Assembly: GCA_036771835.1 (NCBI GenBank)
Contig: DAIPGN010000005.1
Span: 68,287 to 132,286 of the forward strand
Origin: UBA4877 sp002399285
Lineage (GTDB): Bacteria; Bacillota; Thermoanaerobacteria; Thermoanaerobacterales; UBA4877
Reading direction: 5' to 3'
DNA: 64,000 bases
Positions 1 to 7,629 of this stretch are shown here, piece by piece. Each line of letters opens with the position of its first letter. Within the stretch, counting starts at the first letter, position 1. The notes under the pieces are model-generated. The model was not told the DNA's origin. It searched no databases and worked only from the letters and a program-made list of their open reading frames with translations. The translations under genes were made by a program, and so were the position numbers.

Positions 1-142
1 CTTTAGCCAATAACATGAGAGTCATGGAATGGACGTTTAAATAACTCTGTTATTTTGATAAGTATTATTTGGATCTGCGTTTGCCTTAACTGTTCCAGCA
101 GTGCTACAGTTTACTCAAAATGATGGGAAAGGTCGATTCGAT
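1..142. other. Left edge, no assignable gene
   Basis: Frame 3 reads a 13-residue tail (LANNMRVMEWTFK) ending at a TAA at 42-44. This could be the end of an upstream gene but matches nothing I recognise, and it does not look like the usual C-terminus of an OppC/DppC permease. No convincing promoter is visible before the ABC ATPase gene. Confidence 0.3.
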
Positions 143-1129
143 ATGCCGAAACTTTTGGAGGTCAACAATCTGCATACTTGTTTTTATACGAAGGACAGAA
201 AGGCCGTCAGCGCATTGAACGGCGTGGACTTCGATGTGGATAAGGGCGAAACGCTGGGCATTGTGGGTGAGTCGGGGTGCGGCAAAAGCGTCACGTGTCT
301 GTCCATTTTACAGCTGATCCCGCCGCATTCCGGAAAGATCACTCATGGGGAAATTTTATTAAACGGACAGGACCTGTTGAAAAAAAGTGAGAAGGAGATG
401 CAGCGCATACGGGGCGACCAGATCTCAATGATCTTCCAGGAGCCGATGACCTCGCTCAATCCCTCTTTTACCATAGGATATCAACTGATGGACCCCATCC
501 GTCTGCATCGCGGCTACGATAAAAAGCAGGCCTATGATTATGCGCTTTCAATGCTCCGCATGGTTGGTATCGCACTGCCGGAACAGCGCATGAAAGAGTA
601 CCCCTATCAGCTGTCCGGAGGTATGCGCCAGCGGGTGATGATCGCCATGGCGCTTGCCTGCGAGCCCGAGCTGCTTATAGCGGATGAGCCGACGACGGCG
701 CTGGACGTGACCATCCAGGCACAGATATTGGAACTGATGAAGCAGCTTCAGGACAGACTGCACATGGCCATCATACTTGTCACCCATGATATGGGCGTGG
801 TGATGGGGACGTGCGATAAGATAGCCGTCATGTATGCGGGCCTCATCGTAGAGTATGCGGATAAGCATCAACTTTTCCATCAGCCCAAGCATCCGTATAC
901 CCAGGGGTTGCTGTCATCCATACCGCGTCTGGACCGCGACGTGGAAATGCTCGATGCGATCCCAGGCATAGTGCCGGGCCTGGGGCATATGCCGGATGGC
1001 TGTGCATTTAGTTCAAGGTGTAAGTATGCGCTGCCGGTTTGTAAAAAGCTCAGGCCGCGGAATAGATGTGCAGAGGACGGGCATATGGTCAGCTGTTGGC
1101 TGTATGATAGGCAGGGAGGCGAATCATGA
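143..1129 (+). CDS. oppD: Oligopeptide/dipeptide ABC transporter ATPase (OppD/DppD family)
   Basis: Cytoplasmic ATPase that would power a peptide-type ABC importer. The 328-residue protein shows Walker A GESGCGKS (residues 42-49), a Q-loop Gln near 99, the signature LSGG at 157-160 and Walker B LLIADE at 177-182. The C-terminal extension has four cysteines (in CAFSSRC, PVC and VSC contexts), as is usual in OppD/OppF-type ATPases. I chose ATG 143 over an upstream GTG at 101 because a GGGAAAGG site lies at a suitable distance. It overlaps the next gene by ATGA. Permease and binding-protein genes are not in the window, so the substrate is inferred only from the hydrolase neighbours. Confidence 0.93.
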   Translation: MPKLLEVNNLHTCFYTKDRKAVSALNGVDFDVDKGETLGIVGESGCGKSVTCLSILQLIPPHSGKITHGEILLNGQDLLKKSEKEMQRIRGDQISMIFQEPMTSLNPSFTIGYQLMDPIRLHRGYDKKQAYDYALSMLRMVGIALPEQRMKEYPYQLSGGMRQRVMIAMALACEPELLIADEPTTALDVTIQAQILELMKQLQDRLHMAIILVTHDMGVVMGTCDKIAVMYAGLIVEYADKHQLFHQPKHPYTQGLLSSIPRLDRDVEMLDAIPGIVPGLGHMPDGCAFSSRCKYALPVCKKLRPRNRCAEDGHMVSCWLYDRQGGES

Positions 1130-2106
1130 TGCAGGATAAGGCACTGCTCGAGGTACAGGATCTGTGCACCTATTTTCCCATAATGCAGGGAGTAATACGG
1201 CATAAAGCAGGCGAAATCAAAGCGGTAGACCATGTAAATTTATCCGTCAGACAGGGTGAAACTCTTGGCTTGGTGGGCGAGTCGGGCTGCGGCAAGAGTA
1301 CGCTGGGGCGCAGTATATTGAGGCTCATTAAGCCTACAAGCGGCAGAGTGCTGTTCAAAGGTGAGAATGTTACGGATGCATCCGATCAGCGGATGAGGGC
1401 CTTGCGCCAACATATGCAGATAGTATTTCAGGATCCTTACGCCTCGCTGAACCCGCGAATGATCGTGGGGGATATCATAGCCGAGCCGCTGCGCATCCAC
1501 GATGCAAAACTGCCCGAAACGGAGCTGCGGCAGCGTGTTGAGCAGATGCTTGAGGTAGTAGGTATAGAATCCGATGCCGCCATGCGCTATCCTCACGAAT
1601 TCTCCGGGGGACAGCGGCAGCGCATCAGCATTGCACGCGCTCTCATACTGCATCCTGAATTTGTGTTTTTAGACGAGCCTGTAAGTGCATTGGATGTGTC
1701 CGTGCGCTCTCAGGTCCTGAATCTGATACGCGAGCTTCAGAAAAAGTTCGGGCTGACCTACCTGTTCATATCCCATGATCTGAGCGTGGTAAGGCATATC
1801 AGCAACAGAGTAGGCGTGATGTATCTGGGGTCGATCGTGGAGCTGGCTCCAAAGAAGAAATTGTTTGAAAACCCGCTGCATCCATACACCAAGGCGCTTA
1901 TGTCTGCGATCCCTGTTCCCGACCCCGATGTGCAGATCAACCGGATCGTATTAGAGGGAGACGTTCCGTCTCCTGCGGATCCGCCCGAAGGCTGCCGTTT
2001 TCATACGCGCTGCCCCGAAGCCTGTGCGGAATGCGGCAAGCCGGGCGCGCTGCAAAAGATGATCGAAGTTGAGCCGGAGCATTATGTTCTATGTTCACTT
2101 TATTAA
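1126..2106 (+). CDS. oppF: Oligopeptide/dipeptide ABC transporter ATPase (OppF/DppF family)
   Basis: Partner ATPase of the preceding gene; OppD/OppF-type importers use two different nucleotide-binding subunits. The 326-residue protein has Walker A GESGCGKST, a Q-loop in FQDPYASLNP, the signature FSGGQRQR and Walker B FVFLDEP followed by the D-loop SALD. The C-terminal region carries the family's cysteine cluster (FHTRCPEAC, ECGKPG, VLCSLY). Its start overlaps the upstream stop codon (ATGA), so the two are probably translationally coupled. A 29-nt gap separates it from the M20 hydrolase, which suggests one operon. Confidence 0.94.
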   Translation: MMQDKALLEVQDLCTYFPIMQGVIRHKAGEIKAVDHVNLSVRQGETLGLVGESGCGKSTLGRSILRLIKPTSGRVLFKGENVTDASDQRMRALRQHMQIVFQDPYASLNPRMIVGDIIAEPLRIHDAKLPETELRQRVEQMLEVVGIESDAAMRYPHEFSGGQRQRISIARALILHPEFVFLDEPVSALDVSVRSQVLNLIRELQKKFGLTYLFISHDLSVVRHISNRVGVMYLGSIVELAPKKKLFENPLHPYTKALMSAIPVPDPDVQINRIVLEGDVPSPADPPEGCRFHTRCPEACAECGKPGALQKMIEVEPEHYVLCSLY

Positions 2107-2135
2107 TAAAATTAGTAGGAATTGAGGGATAAAAT

Positions 2136-3557
2136 TTGATAAACGATACGATAGAATACATTGAATCTAAGAGAGAGAAGCTTATCGAAGTTGCGGATCA
2201 GATCTGGGAATATGCCGAGATAAAGAATCAGGAGTATCGTTCCTCCGCGCTGCTGGAAAATGTATTGGAAGAAAACGGATTTAATGTTGAAAAGGGCGTG
2301 GCCGGTCTGGATACGGCCTTCATCGGAAGATGGGGCGGCGGTAAACCGGTCATCGCGTTTTTGGGTGAATATGACGCGCTTCCAGGTCTCAGCCAGCAGG
2401 CCTGCCTGACGTATAAACAGCCTGTCGTAGAGGGCGGCGCGGGGCATGGCTGTGAGCACAATGCGCTGGGGACCGGGGCTCTGGGGGCGGCATTGGCCGT
2501 AAAGGATTACCTTGAGAAGAACGGCGTGTCCGGCACGGTGTGCTATTATGGCTGCCCGGCCGAAGAGGGCGGCGCGGGAAAGCAGGTAATGGCCCGGGCC
2601 GGTGTCTTTAAAGATGTGGATGCGGCCATAACATGGCATCCGACGGACGACAACAATATCTGGTCAATGAACTTCTTAGCCACGAAGGGCGGCGTATTTC
2701 ATTTTAAGGGGATACCCGCCGCAGCGCCGGGCCAGTCGGTCATCGGCCGCAGCGCTCTCGAGGCTGTGGAGCTTATGAATGTGGGCGCAAACTATCTGCG
2801 CGGCCATGTCGAGCCGAACTGTTTCATCAACTATGCCGTGCTCGATGCGGGCGGCATAGCCCCGAACGCGATACCGCCGCATGCCTCCGTAACCTATCTG
2901 CTGCGCGCAAACACAAAGGTATCCGTCAATCAGACTTTTAAGCGCTTGATAGAGGTAGCTAAGGGCGCGGCCCTGATGACAGGCACAACCATGACTTACG
3001 AGGCGGATTTCGGAACGTGCGAGTTGATACCCAACCGCACGTTGGAGAGGATACTGCATAAACATCTTGTGGAGGTGGGACCTACTCCCTTTACGCAGAA
3101 AGACCTCGACTACGCTGCCGAACTGCGTAAGACGCTGCCGCCCAAAGCGGAGGAGATGACTTTTTCCGCATTGCGTATGCTTTACGGAGACGTTGCAGAA
3201 ACGCTCATACCGCAAATAAAGGGCAAGGTCATCAACGACGTTGTCTATCCATACGTGCCCATCGAAAAGTCAAAATTCGGTTCGACGGACGTCTGTGACG
3301 TCAGCTGGTTTACGCCTGTGGCGCAGGTCACGACGGCCTGTTATGCGAAGGATACGCCGGGGCACTGTTGGCAGGTGACGACGCAGGGCAAGGCCGAACT
3401 GTGCCATAACGGTATGCTGAATGCCGCAAAGGTCATGGCGCTCAGCGGTGCAGAGCTCTTCTCCGATCCGTCCGCCCTGAGGGCGGTACGGGAAGAATTT
3501 GAGAAGAAGACGGCTGGAAAGGTCTATCCTGACAGCGAACCGGACACACAGGACTGA
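2136..3557 (+). CDS. M20 family amidohydrolase (AbgB-like)
   Basis: Predicted zinc-dependent amide hydrolase of the M20/M28 superfamily, closest in layout to p-aminobenzoyl-glutamate hydrolase subunit B (AbgB). The 473-residue protein shows metal-site motifs GHGCEHN (about residues 107-113), PAEEGGAG (about 141-148) and TWHPTD (about 168-173), with the bacterial dimerisation domain between the catalytic halves. It starts at TTG 2136 behind GAGGGA with a 6-nt gap. Sitting between peptide-type ATPases and hydantoinase genes, it may cut an imported N-acyl or amide compound. The true substrate cannot be told from sequence. Confidence 0.88.
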   Translation: MINDTIEYIESKREKLIEVADQIWEYAEIKNQEYRSSALLENVLEENGFNVEKGVAGLDTAFIGRWGGGKPVIAFLGEYDALPGLSQQACLTYKQPVVEGGAGHGCEHNALGTGALGAALAVKDYLEKNGVSGTVCYYGCPAEEGGAGKQVMARAGVFKDVDAAITWHPTDDNNIWSMNFLATKGGVFHFKGIPAAAPGQSVIGRSALEAVELMNVGANYLRGHVEPNCFINYAVLDAGGIAPNAIPPHASVTYLLRANTKVSVNQTFKRLIEVAKGAALMTGTTMTYEADFGTCELIPNRTLERILHKHLVEVGPTPFTQKDLDYAAELRKTLPPKAEEMTFSALRMLYGDVAETLIPQIKGKVINDVVYPYVPIEKSKFGSTDVCDVSWFTPVAQVTTACYAKDTPGHCWQVTTQGKAELCHNGMLNAAKVMALSGAELFSDPSALRAVREEFEKKTAGKVYPDSEPDTQD

Positions 3558-3569
3558 GGTGAAGCATAT

Positions 3570-5648
3570 ATGAGTTATCTTATAGGCGTGGACGTGGGCG
3601 GTACTTTCACCGATTTTTCCTGCTTCGATACGCAGACAAGCAGATTATTTTATTACAAAGTCAGTTCAACGCGGGATGATCCCTCCCAGGCGATTATGAT
3701 AGGACTGCGGGAGCTTTTAAACCTGTACGGCATCGATCCGGGAGATATTGCCTATCTCGCCCATGGCACGACGGTCGCGACGAACGCTTTGATCCAGAGG
3801 AAGGGCGGCAAGACCGGCCTCATTACTACGAAGGGTTTTTGCGATCTGCTGGAAATAGGCAGGCAGACGCGCCCCAGCCTTTATGAGCTGGAAGAGGTGA
3901 ATGCGCCGGTGCTTGTTCCCGGCAAATACCGCTGTGAAGTGACCGAGCGCTTATTGTCGAACGGTGAAGAATACACGCGGCTTGATGAGGACGAGGTCCG
4001 CAGGGCCGTTCATTATATGAAAGAAAATGGCGTTACCGCTATTGCCGTATGCACGCTTTTTTCATTCGTCAATCCCGAACATGAGCGGCGCATAGAGCAG
4101 ATCATAAAAGAGGAATATCCCGAGGCATATGTGTCGGTCTCAAGCAAAGTAGTACCTGAATTCCGTGAGTATTCACGCATGAGCACGACGGTCGTCAATG
4201 CCTTTCTCGGACCGGTGATGGATGAATATGTGACGAACTTTCAACGATCCATAGAATCGCTCGGAGTCGGTGCGACTCCGTACATCACGCAGTCCAACGG
4301 CAGTATTATCTCCATACAGGAGGCGAAAAGCAACCCCGTGCGCACGGCTTTATCCGGCCCAAGCGCAGGGATCGTCGCAGCGCAGTATATTACGGACCTT
4401 TGCGGCGTACGGGACGCCGTTACATTTGACATGGGAGGCACCAGCGCCGATATCAGTTTGATCTCTAAAAATGATTACCGCAAGTCTGCGGAAAGAAACA
4501 TTGAGGGCTATGTGATACGCATACCGATGATAGACATAGAGACAGTGGGCGCAGGTGGGGGAAGCATAGCCTACGTTGACGCGGGAGGGGCCCTTAAGGT
4601 AGGGCCGCAGAGCGCCGGAGCAGAACCGGGACCCGCCGCATACGACCGCGGCGGGACGAAGCCCACCGTAACCGATGCAAACGTCATACTGGGCAGGCTA
4701 AATCCCGAGCGTATTCTCGGCGGCCGTATGGCAATACGCAGAGATCTATCGGAAAAGGCGATCAAAACGGAGATCTGCGATAAGACGGACCTGGACCTGC
4801 TGAATGCGGCCAAGGGTATCATCGCGGTCGTAAACTCCAATATGGTGCGGACGATGCGCGTGGTATCCGTCGAGCGCGGCTACGACGTTCGTGAATTCGC
4901 ACTGATGGCGTTCGGAGGCGCAGGCCCGCTTCATGCATGCGAGGTCGCACGGGAACTGGGTATGCACACAATAATCATTCCGCCGTCTCCCGGCACGCTG
5001 TGCTCATTGGGCCTGCTGGTAGCCGACGTTAAGTATGATTATGTCAAGACGGCCATAATGGATGCCGACGTCGATAATATTGAAAAGATCGCAGGGATAT
5101 TTGATGAATTGGAAGAACAGGGCAGGGAATTTCTGCAAAAGCAGAAGGTTCCGGACGAGAATCAGCAGCTTGTGCGGCAGATAGACGCCCATTACAAAAT
5201 GCAGAACTATGAACTCATCATCCCGGTGGACGGCGGACCTATTACGGAGCAGACGATCAAAAAAGCCGTGGCGGCCTTCCATAGGGAGCATGAGAAGAAC
5301 TATGGATACTGCAATGAAAAACAGCCGGTGCAATTCGTCAACTTCCGCCTTACGGCGGTCGGCCGGCGGGAGAAACCCGTTCTGCAGCTGGAAAAAGCGG
5401 ATGCGCATGACATTACCCCGCGTCAATTCCGCAACGTGTATTTCAATGAAGATACGGGATTTATCAATTGTCCGATCTACCAAAAGGATGATCTGTACGA
5501 AGGATACGCTGTTCAGGGCCCGGCCGTCATAGAGCAAATGGACAGTACGATCGTGGTTATGCCGGACTGGTGCGGAAGACTGGATGGACATGGCATACTG
5601 CGTATGGACTATAACGAGGGGGCGGACAAATGCAGCACAGAAAAATAG
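3570..5648 (+). CDS. hyuA: Hydantoinase/oxoprolinase subunit A (HyuA family)
   Basis: ATP-binding subunit of the hydantoinase/oxoprolinase/acetone carboxylase superfamily. The 692-residue protein opens with the phosphate-binding motif GVDVGGTFTDF and has LAHGTTVATNALIQ (about residues 64-77) and the ASKHA-type motifs TFDMGGTSAD and GGAGPLHACEVA. It starts at ATG 3570, 12 nt after the M20 gene, behind GAGGTGAAG. It overlaps hyuB by 19 nt, as is usual for this two-subunit pair. Members act on hydantoins, 5-oxoproline or ketones; with an M20 amidohydrolase and peptide-type ATPases next to it, a cyclic amide or N-carbamoyl substrate is my inference. Confidence 0.92.
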   Translation: MSYLIGVDVGGTFTDFSCFDTQTSRLFYYKVSSTRDDPSQAIMIGLRELLNLYGIDPGDIAYLAHGTTVATNALIQRKGGKTGLITTKGFCDLLEIGRQTRPSLYELEEVNAPVLVPGKYRCEVTERLLSNGEEYTRLDEDEVRRAVHYMKENGVTAIAVCTLFSFVNPEHERRIEQIIKEEYPEAYVSVSSKVVPEFREYSRMSTTVVNAFLGPVMDEYVTNFQRSIESLGVGATPYITQSNGSIISIQEAKSNPVRTALSGPSAGIVAAQYITDLCGVRDAVTFDMGGTSADISLISKNDYRKSAERNIEGYVIRIPMIDIETVGAGGGSIAYVDAGGALKVGPQSAGAEPGPAAYDRGGTKPTVTDANVILGRLNPERILGGRMAIRRDLSEKAIKTEICDKTDLDLLNAAKGIIAVVNSNMVRTMRVVSVERGYDVREFALMAFGGAGPLHACEVARELGMHTIIIPPSPGTLCSLGLLVADVKYDYVKTAIMDADVDNIEKIAGIFDELEEQGREFLQKQKVPDENQQLVRQIDAHYKMQNYELIIPVDGGPITEQTIKKAVAAFHREHEKNYGYCNEKQPVQFVNFRLTAVGRREKPVLQLEKADAHDITPRQFRNVYFNEDTGFINCPIYQKDDLYEGYAVQGPAVIEQMDSTIVVMPDWCGRLDGHGILRMDYNEGADKCSTEK

Positions 5649-7306
5649 ACGCGGTCATGGTCGAGATCGTGGGAAACCTTCTGCTCAGCATCGCCGAGGA
5701 GGTCGGCGTGGTGCTTATAAAGAGCTCGTTCTCAAGCAACATAAAGGAGCGGCACGACTGCTCTTCCGCCGTGTTTGACGCAAAGGGCAACCTTGTGGCC
5801 CAGGCCGAGCACATACCCATGCACCTGGGTTCCATGCTGGACTCCATCCAGGCCATCATCACCCGGTACGGATATGACGATATACATGACGGCGACATGT
5901 TTATTGCGAATGACCCGTATAACGGCGGCGGTTCCCATCTGCCCGACATAGTGGTAGCTGCGCCGGTGTTTGCAGATGGCAAACTCATAGCCTGGGTGGC
6001 AAACATCGCGCACCATTCCGACATCGGCGGCATCGTGCCGGGCAGTACCTCGGGCGACGTAACCAACTTATTCCAGGAAGGCCTGCGTCTGCCTGCACTG
6101 CGCGTATGTCAAAATGGCAGGATAAATCAGGAGATATTCGAGATAATAATCGAAAACAGCCGTATCCATAAGGAACGCGTGGGCGATCTCAACGCACAGG
6201 TAGCGGCCAATAAGATCGGGATAAAGCGGGTCATAGAGGCATATGAGAAATATGGCGAAGACCTTGATCTTGCGATGGAGGATCTGCAGCTTTACTCGGA
6301 GAAGAGCCTGCGTGCCGGTATCGCTAAAATCAAGGATGGAACTTATCATTTTGCCGACTATGTTGACGATATGGATAATCTTGAGGACGAGGTAAAAATA
6401 GACGTAGTGATCGACGTAGCGGGAGAGGATATCACCCTTGACTTTTCCGATTCGAGTCCGCAGGTGCCTGCAAACATCAATGTGACCTACGGAGGCCTGC
6501 TGGCGACGGTATTCTACACCCTCAAAGCCATGATAGGTCCCAACATAGCGTCCAACTCCGGTATCTACCGGGCATTTAAGGTCATCGCAAAACCTGGGAC
6601 GATCGTAAATGCGCTTGAACCCGCGCCGCTCGGCGAACGTATGAGCACATGCCAACGCGTGGTGGAAGTGATCTTGGGCGCGATGAGCGAGGCTATGCCG
6701 GAGCAGGTACTGGCGTGCAGCCATGACGGGGGTACGTCCGTGAACCTTTCGGGCACCGACCCGAGAACGGGAGACTTCTTTATTTATCCCGAAGGCGTGG
6801 CTGGGGGAGAGGGCGCCCACTTTGACCGCGACGGCATGGGCGGCGTGCAGGTCCATATGACCAATACTTCAAACCAGCCGGTTGAGGTGCTGGAGATGGA
6901 AAATCCGCTTTTGGTGGAAAACTATTCCCTGCGCATGGATTCGGGAGGTATAGGGCAATACCGCGGCGGCCTGGGCATAGAACGTACCATATGCATGCTG
7001 GCCGACAACGTGCGCTTTACCGGTCATGGAGGACGGCAGTATGTGCCCGCATGGGGGCTCTTCGGCGGAGGCGAGGGCAAGACGGGAGCCTTTTACCTGC
7101 ACACAAAGGACGGCAGGGTAGAACGCCTGTCCTCGGTATGCACGGGCGTTGAGCTCAACAAAGGGGATAAGATACAGGTGCTCACGCCGGGAGGCGGAGG
7201 TTATGGAAATCCGTGCCTGCGTGACCACGAACTCATTCTGCAGGATATTGAAGACGGCAAAGTGTCGCTTAGCGAAGCGGAGAAGTCCTACAATATTAAA
7301 TTATAA
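5630..7306 (+). CDS. hyuB: Hydantoinase/oxoprolinase subunit B (HyuB family)
   Basis: Partner of HyuA; the two families form a joint ATP-dependent hydrolase or carboxylase. The 558-residue protein has the typical early run HRKIDAVMVEIVGN, the metal-site-like FIANDPYNGGGSHLPD (about residues 86-101) and WVANIAHHSDIGG, and the glycine-rich C-terminal stretch LTPGGGGYGNP. Length fits the family. A GGGGGCGG site lies before ATG 5630 inside the end of hyuA. It is the last gene of the unit and is followed by an inverted repeat at 7322-7368. Confidence 0.92.
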   Translation: MQHRKIDAVMVEIVGNLLLSIAEEVGVVLIKSSFSSNIKERHDCSSAVFDAKGNLVAQAEHIPMHLGSMLDSIQAIITRYGYDDIHDGDMFIANDPYNGGGSHLPDIVVAAPVFADGKLIAWVANIAHHSDIGGIVPGSTSGDVTNLFQEGLRLPALRVCQNGRINQEIFEIIIENSRIHKERVGDLNAQVAANKIGIKRVIEAYEKYGEDLDLAMEDLQLYSEKSLRAGIAKIKDGTYHFADYVDDMDNLEDEVKIDVVIDVAGEDITLDFSDSSPQVPANINVTYGGLLATVFYTLKAMIGPNIASNSGIYRAFKVIAKPGTIVNALEPAPLGERMSTCQRVVEVILGAMSEAMPEQVLACSHDGGTSVNLSGTDPRTGDFFIYPEGVAGGEGAHFDRDGMGGVQVHMTNTSNQPVEVLEMENPLLVENYSLRMDSGGIGQYRGGLGIERTICMLADNVRFTGHGGRQYVPAWGLFGGGEGKTGAFYLHTKDGRVERLSSVCTGVELNKGDKIQVLTPGGGGYGNPCLRDHELILQDIEDGKVSLSEAEKSYNIKL

Positions 7307-7321
7307 TTGACAGGAAAATAA

Positions 7322-7374
7322 AAGGGGACGTTCAACTGACCTCGCATGGTACGGCTGGAGGTCCCCTTGATTTA
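7322..7374 (+). terminator. Inverted repeat after hyuB, possible terminator
   Basis: AAGGGGAC at 7322-7329 pairs exactly with GTCCCCTT at 7361-7368, enclosing a 31-nt loop, followed by TTGATTTAT. The loop is long and the T-run short, so this is a moderate terminator candidate for the hydrolase operon. Confidence 0.5.
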
Positions 7375-7463
7375 TAACATAACATTTTGAACAATTTATT
7401 GTCAGTCCATTATTGACCGATTTCATCATATCAAACATTGGATTTTCAAGTTTGCCCTTGTCC

Positions 7464-7506
7464 TGCACGATTTACTGCAGTCCATAAATTTGTCCGCAGC
7501 TTGGCC
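7464..7506 (+). repeat. Dispersed intergenic repeat, copy A (partial)
   Basis: The stretch TGCACGATTT...AATTTGTCCGCAGCTTGG resembles three other intergenic places in this window (13263-13334 reversed, 20146-20250, 22824-22880). The shared core is about TGCACGATTT, then a CACGGYCTG-like part, then AGTTTGTCTGCAACTTGG. This copy lacks a clear left hairpin arm. It runs into a short perfect hairpin, GCCGGAT-AAAAA-ATCCGGC, at 7504-7522. Confidence 0.45.
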
Positions 7507-7540
7507 GGATAAAAAATCCGGCTATATTTCTTAAAATATC

Positions 7541-7594
7541 TTAACTCTTATTTAACCCTTACTTAACATTTTGTCTTAGGATATGGCCTATAAT
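7541..7594 (+). promoter_or_regulatory. Pho-box-like array with -10 box
   Basis: Three TTAAC hexamers start at 7541 (TTAACT), 7552 (TTAACC) and 7563 (TTAACA), exactly 11 bp apart, with a weaker CTTAAA one turn upstream at 7530. A perfect TATAAT lies at 7589-7594, 20 bp after the last repeat, with no good -35 box. This layout matches known PhoP/PhoB-type activator sites (direct TTAACA-like repeats, one per helical turn, replacing a weak -35). Other OmpR-family regulators bind similar arrays, so the regulator is inferred. Confidence 0.6.
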
Positions 7595-7629
7595 ATAAAT
7601 TAGGAAGAAAAATGGGAGGTAAGAGGATC

